From: JBOFEH01 sp051650265
GTDB lineage: Bacteria > Bacillota > Clostridia > Lachnospirales > Cellulosilyticaceae
Length of the DNA stretch: 52,900 bases
Direction: 5' to 3'
Assembly (NCBI GenBank): GCA_051650265.1
Contig: JBOFIR010000024.1
Span: forward strand, 1-52,900
Of the stretch, positions 41,371 through 50,760 are shown piece after piece (within the stretch, counting starts at the first letter, position 1; each line of letters begins with the position of its first letter). Below the pieces are notes generated by a model. It was not told the origin of the DNA. It searched no databases and was given only the letters and a program-made list of their open reading frames with translations. A program made the position numbers and the translations under genes.

Positions 41371-41396
41371 CACCTGTCTTGACAGCATGGTATCAT
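41367..41396 (+). promoter_or_regulatory. Promoter with NiaR-like operator in the spacer
   Basis: TTGACA (41367-41372), 18 bases, TATCAT (41391-41396). The spacer holds the palindrome CTGTC-TT-GACAG (41374-41385) as part of GACACCTGTCTTGACAG. From memory this resembles NiaR sites of Firmicutes, which are built on TGTC/GACA repeats. The promoter begins at the very end of niaR and drives the EIIC gene. Confidence 0.65.
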
Positions 41397-41419
41397 GAAG
41401 TCAAGAATGGGGGGATTTG

Positions 41420-42508
41420 ATGAAAACGAAAGATACATTTAACGTGTATGTAAAAAAGTTTGTGGACCGTTATTTGATTAAAGGGCTAAGTGGTATGGCA
41501 CAGGGGTTGTTTTGTACCTTACTCATAGGTCTTATACTCAAGCAGATAGGAAGCTTTATTCCAGATACAACTATAGGGATATTGCTTATTCAAATTGGTC
41601 AGATTGCAGCAGTACTTACAGGTGTAGGGATTGCTGTTGGTACAGCACATCACTTAGAAGCACCTAAGCTTGTGATGTATGCGAGTGCAATCAATGGTTT
41701 GTTGGGTGCTTATGCAGTGAATCTACTAGGTGGTAAGTTGATCTTAGAAGAAGGTATTTTGCTTACGGGACCTGGTGACCCGATGGGAGCTTTCTTGGCA
41801 GCAGTAGTTGGTATGGAGATTGGACGGAGAGTATCTGGCAAAACAAAGCTTGATCTTCTCATAACACCTGCCGTTACACTGTTGGCTGGTGGGATTACTG
41901 CAGTGTTGTTAGGGCCACCTATATCAGCTTTTATGGGTGTACTAGGTGGATTTATTGAAACGGCAACAGTACTAAGACCCTTTGCGATGGGTGTGGTGAT
42001 TTCAGTAGCAATGGGAATCTTCCTGACACTGCCGATTAGTTCAGCAGCTATAGGAATTATTCTTGGGCTATCAGGGCTTGCTGCAGGGGCTGCAACAGCG
42101 GGCTGTGCGGCGCAGATGGTTGGCTTTGCGGTTATGAGTTATAGAGAAAACAAGGTGAATGGACTGCTGGCTCAAGGACTTGGAACGTCTATGCTCCAAA
42201 TCCCCAATATCGTCAAAAATCCAAAAGTATGGATTCCTCCTATTATCGCCAGTGCCATCACAGGGCCATTAGCGACAGTGGTCTTTAAGATGGAGAATAT
42301 TCCTGCGGGATCTGGGATGGGAACATCAGGACTTGTGGGGCCTATTATGACTTGGCAGACAATGATTCAGTCCCAGGGTGGGTTGTATGTAGGAATGAGT
42401 ATCTTATTGATTCAGATTGTATTACCAGCACTTATTACTTTAGGGATAGCAGAGTGGATGCGTTATAAAGGATGGATTAAGTTAGGTGACCTAAAACTTG
42501 AACTGTGA
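41420..42508 (+). CDS. PfoR-like PTS EIIC-family membrane protein
   Basis: A 362-residue protein with about ten hydrophobic spans, of the EIIC_2/PfoR group (AQGLFCTLLIGLILKQIG, then VGIAVGTAHHLEAPKLVMYA and GPGDPMGAFLAAVVGMEIG). No IIA or IIB domain is fused or near, so it may not be a phosphotransferase partner. ATG 41420 has TGGGGGGAT upstream. It has its own promoter with a NiaR-like palindrome and lies right behind niaR, which suggests a link to niacin or a precursor. Substrate is unknown. Confidence 0.85.
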   Translation: MKTKDTFNVYVKKFVDRYLIKGLSGMAQGLFCTLLIGLILKQIGSFIPDTTIGILLIQIGQIAAVLTGVGIAVGTAHHLEAPKLVMYASAINGLLGAYAVNLLGGKLILEEGILLTGPGDPMGAFLAAVVGMEIGRRVSGKTKLDLLITPAVTLLAGGITAVLLGPPISAFMGVLGGFIETATVLRPFAMGVVISVAMGIFLTLPISSAAIGIILGLSGLAAGAATAGCAAQMVGFAVMSYRENKVNGLLAQGLGTSMLQIPNIVKNPKVWIPPIIASAITGPLATVVFKMENIPAGSGMGTSGLVGPIMTWQTMIQSQGGLYVGMSILLIQIVLPALITLGIAEWMRYKGWIKLGDLKLEL

Positions 42509-42547
42509 TATAATTTTAAGCATCACAATGACTAAGGGGGACTTGCA

Positions 42548-43168
42548 GTGGAAATCTTAATCTCAGAGTTTAAACGTGGTTCGAAAGTATACATAGGGGA
42601 AACACTGTCCGTATTTGCACTTGCTTTGTTTTTTGTATTTCTTCCAAAAATGACAGGGCTTGTCGCGTCAGGGATAGGTGGGAAGATTGTATTGGCTTGG
42701 TTTGTGATCAATGCCGCAATCGTAGCAGTATACAGTATTGTTGATTTTGTAAAAATGATGTTAGAGGGCGTAGTTTTAGAGCGATCTTTTACGCAATCTA
42801 TGATTTTTAAGGTGATGTTTTTTGGGATTTTCTTTGGAACAAATATGTTTATCTTAATTATTGGAAGTAGTATAGCGGTGCCAATCCTGGCACTCATGGG
42901 CACTTATCTTGTGTTAGCTATGACCAAGGTGTATTTCAATAAGAAAGTACCCTATGTGTGCTTAGGGATCCTTTGGTTTATGACGCTATTGGTTGTAAGC
43001 TATGTGAGTTATAGAATGTTATATATGATGTTGTTTGCAGTTATTTCAAATCAAATGGTAGTGAGTTTATTGGGGACACTTGTGTATTTCGGACTAACTT
43101 TTTTTATATTCATTCTACTTCTTAAGAAACTTAATAAAAAAAACTACGAAGTAAGGGAAGGGGCATAA
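42548..43168 (+). CDS. Uncharacterised integral membrane protein
   Basis: A 206-residue protein with about six hydrophobic spans, unrecognised. The N-terminus (MEILISEFKRGSKVY) is cytosolic and basic. GTG start at 42548 with AAGGGGGA upstream. An extended -10, TGA-TATAAT (42506-42514), lies across the end of the EIIC gene, so it may have its own promoter. Its end overlaps a terminator hairpin. Confidence 0.75.
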   Translation: MEILISEFKRGSKVYIGETLSVFALALFFVFLPKMTGLVASGIGGKIVLAWFVINAAIVAVYSIVDFVKMMLEGVVLERSFTQSMIFKVMFFGIFFGTNMFILIIGSSIAVPILALMGTYLVLAMTKVYFNKKVPYVCLGILWFMTLLVVSYVSYRMLYMMLFAVISNQMVVSLLGTLVYFGLTFFIFILLLKKLNKKNYEVREGA

Positions 43169-43182
43169 ATGCTCCTTTTTTT
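43158..43182 (+). terminator. Terminator overlapping the stop codon
   Basis: AAGGGGCAT (43158-43166) pairs with ATGCTCCTT (43169-43177, one G-T pair) and is followed by T residues. The two-base gap means the real loop is larger. Confidence 0.75.
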
Positions 43183-43189
43183 GTTGGTT

Positions 43190-43792
43190 TTAATACGGAT
43201 GATCAGAGTGTGAAAGAGTTTGTCTATAATGCTTCCAGAGACAATAGCGCATTCCAGAAGCAATAACATCTGCCATTTTCATTACAACAGAAAGTCGAGT
43301 GTTTTGTAAAACGACCATATTCATCAAGCTACTAAAGTTGACAATACCTGTGATATGAAGATGTCCTATAGGTGGTAGATCTTTTTTGACACCAGCACCT
43401 GGCTTAATAGCCCCTTCACCCATACTAATAGAACCTACATTTTGCATACTGCCAAGACATGCATCAATGGCAATCACAAGGGCCGAAGGGTGAAAAGTAT
43501 GAATATGTGCAAGTGTTTCATCTAGATTTTTTGCATGCACAGGTTGTTCGAGCGTGCCGTATATGCTGACATCTTTGAACTGGATATCTAAAAGTTTGTA
43601 GCCAATAAGTGGTCCTAAGCTGTCACCAGTTGCGCGGTCTGTACCAATACAAACAAGCACAAGTTGATTGTTGTGGAGTGGGAGGTGAGTCTCTAAATAA
43701 GAAGATAAGAGGGTACAAAACTGAGTAAAATGTTTTGGATCACTGATACTAATATAATTTTGTTGAGGGCTAGTATCTACTTTTGTATACAT
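43190..43792 (-). CDS. yyaC: YyaC-type spore protein (DUF1256, germination-protease-related)
   Basis: A 200-residue protein with the motif VCIGTDRATGDSLGPLIG (about 48-65) and AIDACLGSMQNVGSI and the glycine-rich GEGAIKPGAGVKKDLP, all typical of YyaC. The family is limited to spore formers, is related to the Gpr spore protease fold, and Bacillus yyaC is expressed in the forespore. Substrate unproven. The site before the ATG is weak (GGTGATG). It is single, divergent from the JAB/LysM gene. Confidence 0.88.
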   Translation of the reverse strand: MYTKVDTSPQQNYISISDPKHFTQFCTLLSSYLETHLPLHNNQLVLVCIGTDRATGDSLGPLIGYKLLDIQFKDVSIYGTLEQPVHAKNLDETLAHIHTFHPSALVIAIDACLGSMQNVGSISMGEGAIKPGAGVKKDLPPIGHLHITGIVNFSSLMNMVVLQNTRLSVVMKMADVIASGMRYCLWKHYRQTLSHSDHPY

Positions 43793-43977
43793 TGTTCATC
43801 ACCACTTTCGCATATATTATCATTTACCAAATAAAACGAAATTATTTATGGTTATTAATGGAAGAAACTGTAAAAAAATAGAGATAAAAAATTAGAAAGC
43901 CTCGACAGGAAAGATTAAATTATTTAGAGCAGGTATAGTATCCTATCCTATATGTAAGAATATGGAAGGAGAATACT

Positions 43978-45351
43978 ATGGGAAAAATAGTGTATGAACC
44001 AAAGAAAAATGAGGAAATCTCACAACAGGAGACAACAGGTGAAGCTAAAGCAGAGGCAAGATATCATTCTTTGATTGAAAGTATTGATTCGGTAAGACCA
44101 GTTGGTGATACCCAATGTGAGTATGGCGTTTACCTTGAGGACTATGCATATACTTATACGTATCAATTTGCAGCGACAGATCTTGGAAGTGAACACTCAG
44201 GGGTTCTGCTTGGAGAGTACTACAATGAGACAAAAGAAATGATTATTTGTGGTATGATGCCAATTTCACCAAGTGAACTAACAGATGGTAGTGACTGGAT
44301 TAATGAAGAGGCTGTTGAGCGTATTGTTGCACAGAAAGACAAATATTTCCCTGGTACAAAAGTATTAGGTTGGTTCCACATGCAACCAGGATACGGCACG
44401 ATGCTTACAATGAAAGAAGTTAAAATACATAGAGAGTTATTTGACTACGAAGGCACTTTGCTTCTTCTTGTAGATCCAATCAATAAGATTGAAACATTCT
44501 ATGTGTATGAAGAGGGTACACTCAAAGAGCAGACAGGCTATTTCTTATATTATGATAAGAACCCAAGTATGCAACAGTATATGCTCGATAATCCTTTTGT
44601 AGAGTCACAAAAGGAGGAAGCAGATGATACTGCTGTGCACCAGTTTAGAGAAATAGGAAAGATTAGAAAAAAAGAGTACCAACAAAGAAAGCGTACGAAT
44701 TTTACAGTGGTAGCAGCAAGTATCGCAATCTTAGCATTAGGTGCGGTTGTGATTAAGATGAGTGACCAGAATAAACTCATTGCAAGTATGCAAAGTCAGT
44801 TAGAATCACAAAGTGTACAAGCTAGTAGTGGCGCGGTAACCGAGGGTGATTCTAATGGTCTAAGTGAAGATCAAGTACAGTTTATTATCAATGGAGATGA
44901 TCAAAAAGCTGAAGGGGAAACTGCAGAGACAACGGATGAAACAGCTCAGACAGAGGAAACTTCAGAAGCAGGTGTAACTGTTGTAGATAATACCAAAGTA
45001 AATTTGACACCAAACCAAGAAGAAGAAACTGATACTGATGAAGTGGTAAAAGAGGAAACTACCCAGAACCAAGAAGAAGTAGCTAAAGCTGAGGAAGTAG
45101 TAAAAGAAGAAGCACCAGAAGTAAAAAAAGAAGAAGTGAAGAAAGAAGAGCAAACAGCAAAAGTGGAAACAGAGGAAGAGCCGGAAGGTAATTATCTTTC
45201 TTACACTGTACAAGAAGGCGATACACTACGTAAGATCAGCTATGATCATTACAAAACAGAGAAACGTACAAAGGATATTATTAAACTTAATGATTTAGAA
45301 AATGGGGACGAAATCTACGTTGGACAAAACTTAAAATTACCTGAAAAATAA
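43978..45351 (+). CDS. Three-part protein: degenerate JAB/JAMM domain, membrane span, LysM
   Basis: A 457-residue protein. Residues 45-200 look like a JAB/MPN domain: E72 in EHSGVLLG, then GWFHMQPGYGTMLTMKEV (131-148). Compared with E...HxH-P-x6-S-x-x-D, E72 and H134 are kept, but the second His is Q136, Ser is T144 and Asp is E147, so peptidase activity is doubtful. A basic stretch (227-240) and one span (243-260) follow, then a long E/T/V/K-rich spacer (about 285-400) and a LysM domain (YTVQEGDTLRKISYDHY, 409-456). The plan is cytosolic JAB, membrane, outside LysM bound to peptidoglycan. ATG has GGAAGGAG. The role is unknown. Confidence 0.8.
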   Translation: MGKIVYEPKKNEEISQQETTGEAKAEARYHSLIESIDSVRPVGDTQCEYGVYLEDYAYTYTYQFAATDLGSEHSGVLLGEYYNETKEMIICGMMPISPSELTDGSDWINEEAVERIVAQKDKYFPGTKVLGWFHMQPGYGTMLTMKEVKIHRELFDYEGTLLLLVDPINKIETFYVYEEGTLKEQTGYFLYYDKNPSMQQYMLDNPFVESQKEEADDTAVHQFREIGKIRKKEYQQRKRTNFTVVAASIAILALGAVVIKMSDQNKLIASMQSQLESQSVQASSGAVTEGDSNGLSEDQVQFIINGDDQKAEGETAETTDETAQTEETSEAGVTVVDNTKVNLTPNQEEETDTDEVVKEETTQNQEEVAKAEEVVKEEAPEVKKEEVKKEEQTAKVETEEEPEGNYLSYTVQEGDTLRKISYDHYKTEKRTKDIIKLNDLENGDEIYVGQNLKLPEK

Positions 45352-45360
45352 ATCTAAATA

Positions 45361-45389
45361 TTGAGAAAATAAATAGACTGATGTATACT
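45361..45389 (+). promoter_or_regulatory. Promoter of glgA
   Basis: TTGAGA (45361-45366), 17 bases, TATACT (45384-45389) with TG just ahead of the -10; 30 bases before the start codon. Confidence 0.7.
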
Positions 45390-45418
45390 ATATATTATTG
45401 TTCTAGGAGGAAATACGT

Positions 45419-46885
45419 GTGAAAAATAGACCATTAAAATGTTTATTTGTTGCTTCTGAAGTTGTTCCTTATGCAAAAACTGGGGGATTAGCAGATGTTG
45501 CGGGGGCTTTACCAAAGAAGCTCAAAGAACTAGGGGTAGATGTAAGGATTGCGATGCCATACTATGGAAAGATGCAAGGGAAATTCTTTGACCATGAGGC
45601 GCATTTTTTGACCAGTTTTGATGTGCATTTGAATTGGAGAAGAGAGGGTGTAGGGATTTACTACGATGAAGAGATTGTACCTACATACTTTGTCAAAAGT
45701 GATCATTATTTTGGTAGAGATGAGTTCTATGGCTACCAGGATGATTATGAGCGCTTTGCATTTTTCTCAAAGGCAGTGCTAGATATGTTAAGACATATTG
45801 ATTTTGTACCAGACATTATTCATTGTAATGACTGGCAGACGGGACCAATTTGCCTATTGCTCAAAGAGAAGTATCGTTATGATCCTTACTATGGGAAAAT
45901 TAAAACCGTATTTACGATACATAATATGAAGTATCAAGGTTTATTTGGTAAAGATGAGGTGCTAGATGTATTAGAGCTTGGGGAGCACTATGCAACTTCT
46001 GATAAATTGGAATTCCACGGGGCGTTGAGCTTTATGAAAGCAGGGCTTATCTATAGTGATCAGATCAATACAGTAAGTCCAACTTATGCAGAAGAAATCA
46101 AAACTTGGGAGTACGGATGTGGACTTAACCAACTCCTTAGTGATTCACTCTATATGAAGCTTTCAGGCATTCTTAATGGGATTGATTATGATGTGTATGA
46201 TCCTATGACGGACGAGCATATCTATGAGCCATATGATACGGAGCATCTTGAACTTAAAAAAGTTAATAAATTAAAGTTCCAAGAAGAGTATGGCTTGGAA
46301 CAGAAAGATTGTATGATGATTGGTGTGATTTCACGTCTTACTGATCAAAAAGGTTTTGATCTTTTTAAACAAACAGTTGAGAATAAATGGTTCATGGATA
46401 AGATGATGGATTTAGACGTCCAGTTTGTAATCTTAGGAACAGGTGAACCAGAGTATGAGAACATGTTTAAACACTTTGCCCAGGTTTATGGTGAGCGTGC
46501 AGGTGTGTTCTTATCTTTCAACGAAGCATTAGCACAGAAGATTTATAGTGCGTGCGATGTCTTCCTTATGCCTTCTGCGTTTGAACCATGTGGCCTTGGT
46601 CAATTGATGGCGATGCGCTATGGTGCCGTACCTGTTGTGCGCCAAACAGGAGGTCTTAAGGATACTGTTATTCATTATAATATGCAGTCTCAAACTGGAA
46701 CAGGATTTGAATTTAAAGACTACACAGCATATTGGATGTACCGTAAGATTGAAGAAGCTTATTGGTACTATACTTACCACAAAGATCATTTTGAGCAGAT
46801 TCAAACAAATTGTATGGAGAGTGTATTCTCCTGGGAAGAGTCTGCGAAGTCTTATCTTTCACTTTATGATAAGATCCGAATCTAA
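45419..46885 (+). CDS. glgA: Glycogen synthase (ADP-glucose type)
   Basis: A 488-residue GT5 enzyme that adds glucose from ADP-glucose to alpha-glucan. N-terminal VASEVVPYAKTGGLADVAGA contains the KTGGL donor motif; the C-terminal domain has PSAFEPCGLGQLMAMRYG and VVRQTGGLKDTV. GTG start with AGGAGG eight bases upstream. No glgC, glgD, glgB or glgP lies next to it, so it is a separate unit under its own promoter. Confidence 0.95.
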   Translation: MKNRPLKCLFVASEVVPYAKTGGLADVAGALPKKLKELGVDVRIAMPYYGKMQGKFFDHEAHFLTSFDVHLNWRREGVGIYYDEEIVPTYFVKSDHYFGRDEFYGYQDDYERFAFFSKAVLDMLRHIDFVPDIIHCNDWQTGPICLLLKEKYRYDPYYGKIKTVFTIHNMKYQGLFGKDEVLDVLELGEHYATSDKLEFHGALSFMKAGLIYSDQINTVSPTYAEEIKTWEYGCGLNQLLSDSLYMKLSGILNGIDYDVYDPMTDEHIYEPYDTEHLELKKVNKLKFQEEYGLEQKDCMMIGVISRLTDQKGFDLFKQTVENKWFMDKMMDLDVQFVILGTGEPEYENMFKHFAQVYGERAGVFLSFNEALAQKIYSACDVFLMPSAFEPCGLGQLMAMRYGAVPVVRQTGGLKDTVIHYNMQSQTGTGFEFKDYTAYWMYRKIEEAYWYYTYHKDHFEQIQTNCMESVFSWEESAKSYLSLYDKIRI

Positions 46886-46943
46886 GACATATCCTATAGA
46901 CGCTTGTCATATACTGAACTAAAAACTGTTTAGGGGGACAAGT

Positions 46944-48002
46944 ATGGAAAATCGGTTGAAACGTATTTTGCAAGTGGCAAGCGTCTATATTGGTACAGTG
47001 ATTGGAGCTGGCTTTGCCTCAGGGCAAGAGATGCTCAGTTTCTTTACTGTATATGGTATTAAGGGAATGATAGGTTTGGTCTTAGCAGGAGTCGCTTATG
47101 CCCTAATAGGGATGGTGCTCTTAGAGGTGATTTATGAGAAGAAATTTGATCATTATAAAGAACTCTTAAAAGATGTGATGGGGCCAAAACTCAGTGTGAT
47201 GATTGAGTGGACTGTCAACATCTTTTTGTTTATTTGTCTCAGTACAATGATCGCCGGGGCAGGTGCAATTTTCAAACAAGCATTCAATCTACCTACGTGG
47301 GTTGGGGTGGTAGGGATGGCACTTGCAGCACTGTTTACCTTTTTTTCAGGAGCACAAGGTCTTGTTAAAATGAATGCACTACTGGTACCTATTATGTGTA
47401 TAGGTGGGATCCTGCTGGGAAGTATTATTATGATCTTTAGAGATTTACCTGTATTTGCTGTAGTGGGAGGTGACACACCTGCTAGACATTGGTTGTTATC
47501 GGCTGTACTCTATGTGGCTTACAATATGATTACTGTGATTGTAGTACTTTGTAGTTTGTATGATCACTTGGATGATATCAAAGTTGCAAGGTGGGGTGGT
47601 ATACTAGGCGGTTTAGGGTTGGGGGTACTCGGTTTATCAATAGGCGGTGCAACTTTTTTTTACTATGCACAAATCAACCAACTTGAGATTCCTATGTTAG
47701 GCATTTTGGTGAATTATCCTAAGTACATACAAAGTCTTTATATGGTTGTCTTAGTTCTTGCGATGTACACAACGGCTATTGCTAATGGACATGGTGTCAT
47801 TGAAAATCTCAAGGTAAGGCTAACTTGTAATGAAAAACTTTTGATGGTTGCAATTGTGGGATTGGCGATGCTCAGTGCTAAGATAGGATTTTCAAATTTG
47901 GTCAGTCGTATTTTTCCTATGTTCGGATATATTGGACTCTTTGAAATCATTATGATAATGGTGTATTATAGTTGTATGAAATGGGAGCATAGGAGGAAAT
48001 AA
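46944..48002 (+). CDS. YkvI-family membrane protein
   Basis: A 352-residue protein with about ten spans, beginning with VASVYIGTVIGAGFASGQEM, the unwound-helix glycine motif of the APC/LeuT superfamily as in YkvI. A transporter is likely; substrate unknown. GGGGGA lies before the ATG. It is followed two bases after its stop by the DUF5711-like gene and then cvpA. Confidence 0.85.
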   Translation: MENRLKRILQVASVYIGTVIGAGFASGQEMLSFFTVYGIKGMIGLVLAGVAYALIGMVLLEVIYEKKFDHYKELLKDVMGPKLSVMIEWTVNIFLFICLSTMIAGAGAIFKQAFNLPTWVGVVGMALAALFTFFSGAQGLVKMNALLVPIMCIGGILLGSIIMIFRDLPVFAVVGGDTPARHWLLSAVLYVAYNMITVIVVLCSLYDHLDDIKVARWGGILGGLGLGVLGLSIGGATFFYYAQINQLEIPMLGILVNYPKYIQSLYMVVLVLAMYTTAIANGHGVIENLKVRLTCNEKLLMVAIVGLAMLSAKIGFSNLVSRIFPMFGYIGLFEIIMIMVYYSCMKWEHRRK

Positions 48003-48003
48003 A

Positions 48004-49182
48004 GTGGAGGACCACAAAAGACAAATGAAATCTAAAAATGCAACGATTACATTGATTATTATTGGTATGATCATTGTAATCGCTATGATTACCTCATGGA
48101 CAAATTGGCGACAATCAAATAGTGTAGCTTTGAAAGTAGATCGTGAAATTTTAAGTTTTGATAGCCTCAAAAATACTCAAATTGAGATTGTAGGTAATCA
48201 AGTAATCAAAGTGACACAAGATAGCATTACAGCTTACAACTTGGAAGGTGAACAACTTTGGACAGATACGCTCACATTAGATTCGATTGTGATTCAAAAG
48301 CGAGGCAATTATATTGCTGTATCCAGTAAAAATGGACGTAATATTCACATATTCAATGAAAAAGGAAGACAAGGTCAGGTTGTTGTGCAGCATCCAATCA
48401 TTAGCTTTTCAGTAAATAAAAACGGTCAGGTTGCTGTGATTGAGCAGTTTTCAGAAGGGCATCAAGTCTCTACTTACAATGAGAGAGGTGAGTGGAGTGG
48501 TGTGAAGCGGATTACCTATACCAAGACAGATGGTTATCCAATGACTGCTGAGATTAGTCCAGCAGGTATGGAACTTATAGTGAGTTATATTGATATGAAT
48601 CAACCCAAGCTCACATCATGTATTCAAGTAATTCCGATGCAGAAGCAATCAGAAGAAAAAGTCGATCAGGTCAACTATGGTCTCAAAGAACAAAACAACC
48701 TTGTTTTTGAGATTGAGTTTATTAGTGATACAGTATGGGCAAGTATTGGTGATACAGGGACAACACTCTATATGTTAGAAGATGGAAAAGAAGTGAAGCA
48801 TTTGCCAAAAGTCTATCCAACCTATGTGCCGTACCTCAATCAGCTTCCTAGAAATGGGGGGTATCTCCCTATGGTAGTGGGAGAGATGGCACAAGGAACA
48901 AGTATCCACAACAAAGAAAAGCTTATGATCTTTGATCAAGAAGGCAATGTTGTTTTAGAAGAAGCTATGGATCTACCAATTACATATTATTATGCAGATC
49001 ATAGAGGTGTGATTATCGGCAAAGGTAGACTTTTTGAAGGGTATAATAAGATGGGTGTCAAGCAGTTTGAATTTAAGGCAACTCAAGATATACAACGTGT
49101 TGTTTATATGGGACCAAAATCAGTAGCGATTACGAAAGATAAAGTCCTTTTACTGAAAGAGGAAATGAGGGGAAATGAGTAA
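48004..49182 (+). CDS. DUF5711-like membrane-anchored beta-propeller protein
   Basis: A 392-residue protein with one N-terminal anchor (about 14-32), then an outside domain of short repeated beta units (ITAYNLEGEQLWTD, IHIFNEKGRQGQ, STYNERGEW, LMIFDQEGNVVLEE, EGYNKMGVKQFEF). This is the look of a PQQ/WD40-like propeller and fits DUF5711. Function unknown. GTG start with GAGGAA in the end of the ykvI-like gene. The stop overlaps the cvpA start by one base (TAATG). Confidence 0.75.
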   Translation: MEDHKRQMKSKNATITLIIIGMIIVIAMITSWTNWRQSNSVALKVDREILSFDSLKNTQIEIVGNQVIKVTQDSITAYNLEGEQLWTDTLTLDSIVIQKRGNYIAVSSKNGRNIHIFNEKGRQGQVVVQHPIISFSVNKNGQVAVIEQFSEGHQVSTYNERGEWSGVKRITYTKTDGYPMTAEISPAGMELIVSYIDMNQPKLTSCIQVIPMQKQSEEKVDQVNYGLKEQNNLVFEIEFISDTVWASIGDTGTTLYMLEDGKEVKHLPKVYPTYVPYLNQLPRNGGYLPMVVGEMAQGTSIHNKEKLMIFDQEGNVVLEEAMDLPITYYYADHRGVIIGKGRLFEGYNKMGVKQFEFKATQDIQRVVYMGPKSVAITKDKVLLLKEEMRGNE

Positions 49183-49868
49183 TGTTAGATTTGATTGTAT
49201 GTGGTTGTATTATAATAGGGGTTCTGGTAGGCGCTAAGATAGGATTTGTGAGAGAGGCCTATGGTATGGTATCAAGTTTGCTAGCACTTGTACTTGCATT
49301 TGTGGTGTATACACCAATCAAGGCAATCTTAGCAGTGACACCACTTCAGCAGATGATCTATACATGGAATGTAGAGAAAGTATCTGCATTACCAGTTGTT
49401 CAAGGTGTACAGTCGCAGGCGCAAGCGATTCAGGATGCGACTGCATGGCTTCCGAAGTTTATTGGAGAAGAACTAATCAAGAATAATAACTCCGAAGTGC
49501 ATAGTCTAGTGGGTGCGACTAATCTTGCAGAATATATCAGTAGCTATATCACAGATTTATGTTTGAGTGTACTTGCTATTATTTTAGTATGGGTTGTTGT
49601 CAAACTGATTTTGAGTATTAGTGTCGGGGCACTTGATCTGATTGCTAAGCTTCCTGTAATCCGTACGGCGAATAAAGTATTAGGATCTGTACTCGGAGGC
49701 TTAAAGGCAGTAGTGAGCATATGGATAGTAGGGCTTATCTTTCCAGTACTTGTGATGATTCCACAGCTGAGTCAGTTACAAGTGGCATTAGATGAGAGTC
49801 TGTTGTCGCAGTGGCTCTATCAAAACAACATTATTTTACACTATATGAGTAATATGCTTATCAAATAA
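49182..49868 (+). CDS. cvpA: CvpA-family membrane protein
   Basis: A 228-residue protein with about four spans and the family pattern of an early glycine-rich helix (GCIIIGVLVGAKIGFVREAYG) and a late VLGSVLGGLKAVVSIWIVGLI. CvpA proteins are linked to colicin V export and envelope stress in E. coli; the molecular role is unclear. Co-translated with the preceding gene, terminator after it. Confidence 0.85.
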   Translation: MLDLIVCGCIIIGVLVGAKIGFVREAYGMVSSLLALVLAFVVYTPIKAILAVTPLQQMIYTWNVEKVSALPVVQGVQSQAQAIQDATAWLPKFIGEELIKNNNSEVHSLVGATNLAEYISSYITDLCLSVLAIILVWVVVKLILSISVGALDLIAKLPVIRTANKVLGSVLGGLKAVVSIWIVGLIFPVLVMIPQLSQLQVALDESLLSQWLYQNNIILHYMSNMLIK

Positions 49869-49877
49869 ATAAAGTTC

Positions 49878-49909
49878 AAAGGCACTTCGTTATGCGAAGT
49901 GCCTTTTTT
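49878..49909 (+). terminator. Terminator after cvpA
   Basis: AAAGGCACTTCG (49878-49889) pairs with CGAAGTGCCTTT (49895-49906), loop TTATG, followed by T residues. Confidence 0.93.
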
Positions 49910-50007
49910 GTCTTTTTGAGACCTTAAAGTAACAAGACAAGCACTATCTTACATGTTAGTTAATAAGATGAATTAGGAAAAAATGACATAAATGCGGAGG
50001 TATGGAA

Positions 50008-50760
50008 ATGACGAAGATGATAGAGCTCAAAAATATTTATAAGAGCTTCTATACAAAAGAAGGCGAAATCACTGTACTGGAAGATGTGAATATGGTGCTT
50101 GAAAAAGGAAAAATTCTGGGCATATTAGGACCCTCAGGAAGTGGTAAATCCACTATTCTCAATATATTGACAGACCTCATTCGACCAACAGATGGAACAG
50201 TAAGCATTAGTGGCAAGATTGGGTATATGTTTCAAAAGGACCATCTCTTGGAATGGCGTAATATTATGGATAATATCACCATAGGGCAAGAAATACAGAA
50301 AAACATGACTGCAGAAGGGAAAATTCATATAGAAGAAATGCTGAAAATGTATGGACTATGGGAGTTTAGAACACGTTATCCACGAGAGTTATCAGGGGGA
50401 ATGCGCCAGCGTGTTGCATTAATTCGGACATTAGCTACGAATCCGGATATATTACTATTGGATGAACCTTTTTCTGCACTTGATTATCAGACAAGGCTTA
50501 TGGTAAGTGATGATATCTATAAGATTATCAAAAGAGAGCATAAGGAAGCGATTCTTGTAACACATGATATTTCTGAAGCAATTTCTATGGCAGATGAAGT
50601 GATTGTCTTATCCAAGAGACCTGCTACGGTTAAGAGCAAACACGAGATTCATCTCACAGTAGCAGGAGAAAAAACACCTCTGAGTGCACGCAAAGCACCA
50701 GAGTTTAAAGACTACTTTGATATATTGTGGAAGGAGCTAGCTGTCTATGAGAAGGAATAA
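50008..50760 (+). CDS. ABC transporter ATP-binding protein (nitrate/sulfonate/taurine type)
   Basis: A 250-residue ATPase of the SsuB/TauB group. Walker A GPSGSGKST (about 41-49), Q-loop FQKDHLLEW, signature LSGGMRQRVAL, Walker B ILLLDEPFSALD, H-loop THDISEA. ATG 50008 is seven bases after GCGGAGG; an ATG at 50002 is too close to it. The permease gene overlaps its end by 14 bases and a binding lipoprotein follows, so this is a full importer operon. Confidence 0.93.
   Translation: MTKMIELKNIYKSFYTKEGEITVLEDVNMVLEKGKILGILGPSGSGKSTILNILTDLIRPTDGTVSISGKIGYMFQKDHLLEWRNIMDNITIGQEIQKNMTAEGKIHIEEMLKMYGLWEFRTRYPRELSGGMRQRVALIRTLATNPDILLLDEPFSALDYQTRLMVSDDIYKIIKREHKEAILVTHDISEAISMADEVIVLSKRPATVKSKHEIHLTVAGEKTPLSARKAPEFKDYFDILWKELAVYEKE

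Noticed and set aside
46620..46922. A 100-codon frame inside glgA.
   Set aside because: Out-of-frame shadow within the conserved C-terminal domain of glycogen synthase.
49910..50007. TPP riboswitch before the NMT1/THI5-like ABC operon.
   Set aside because: The gap is under 100 bases, A/T-rich, and lacks the conserved THI-box segments.
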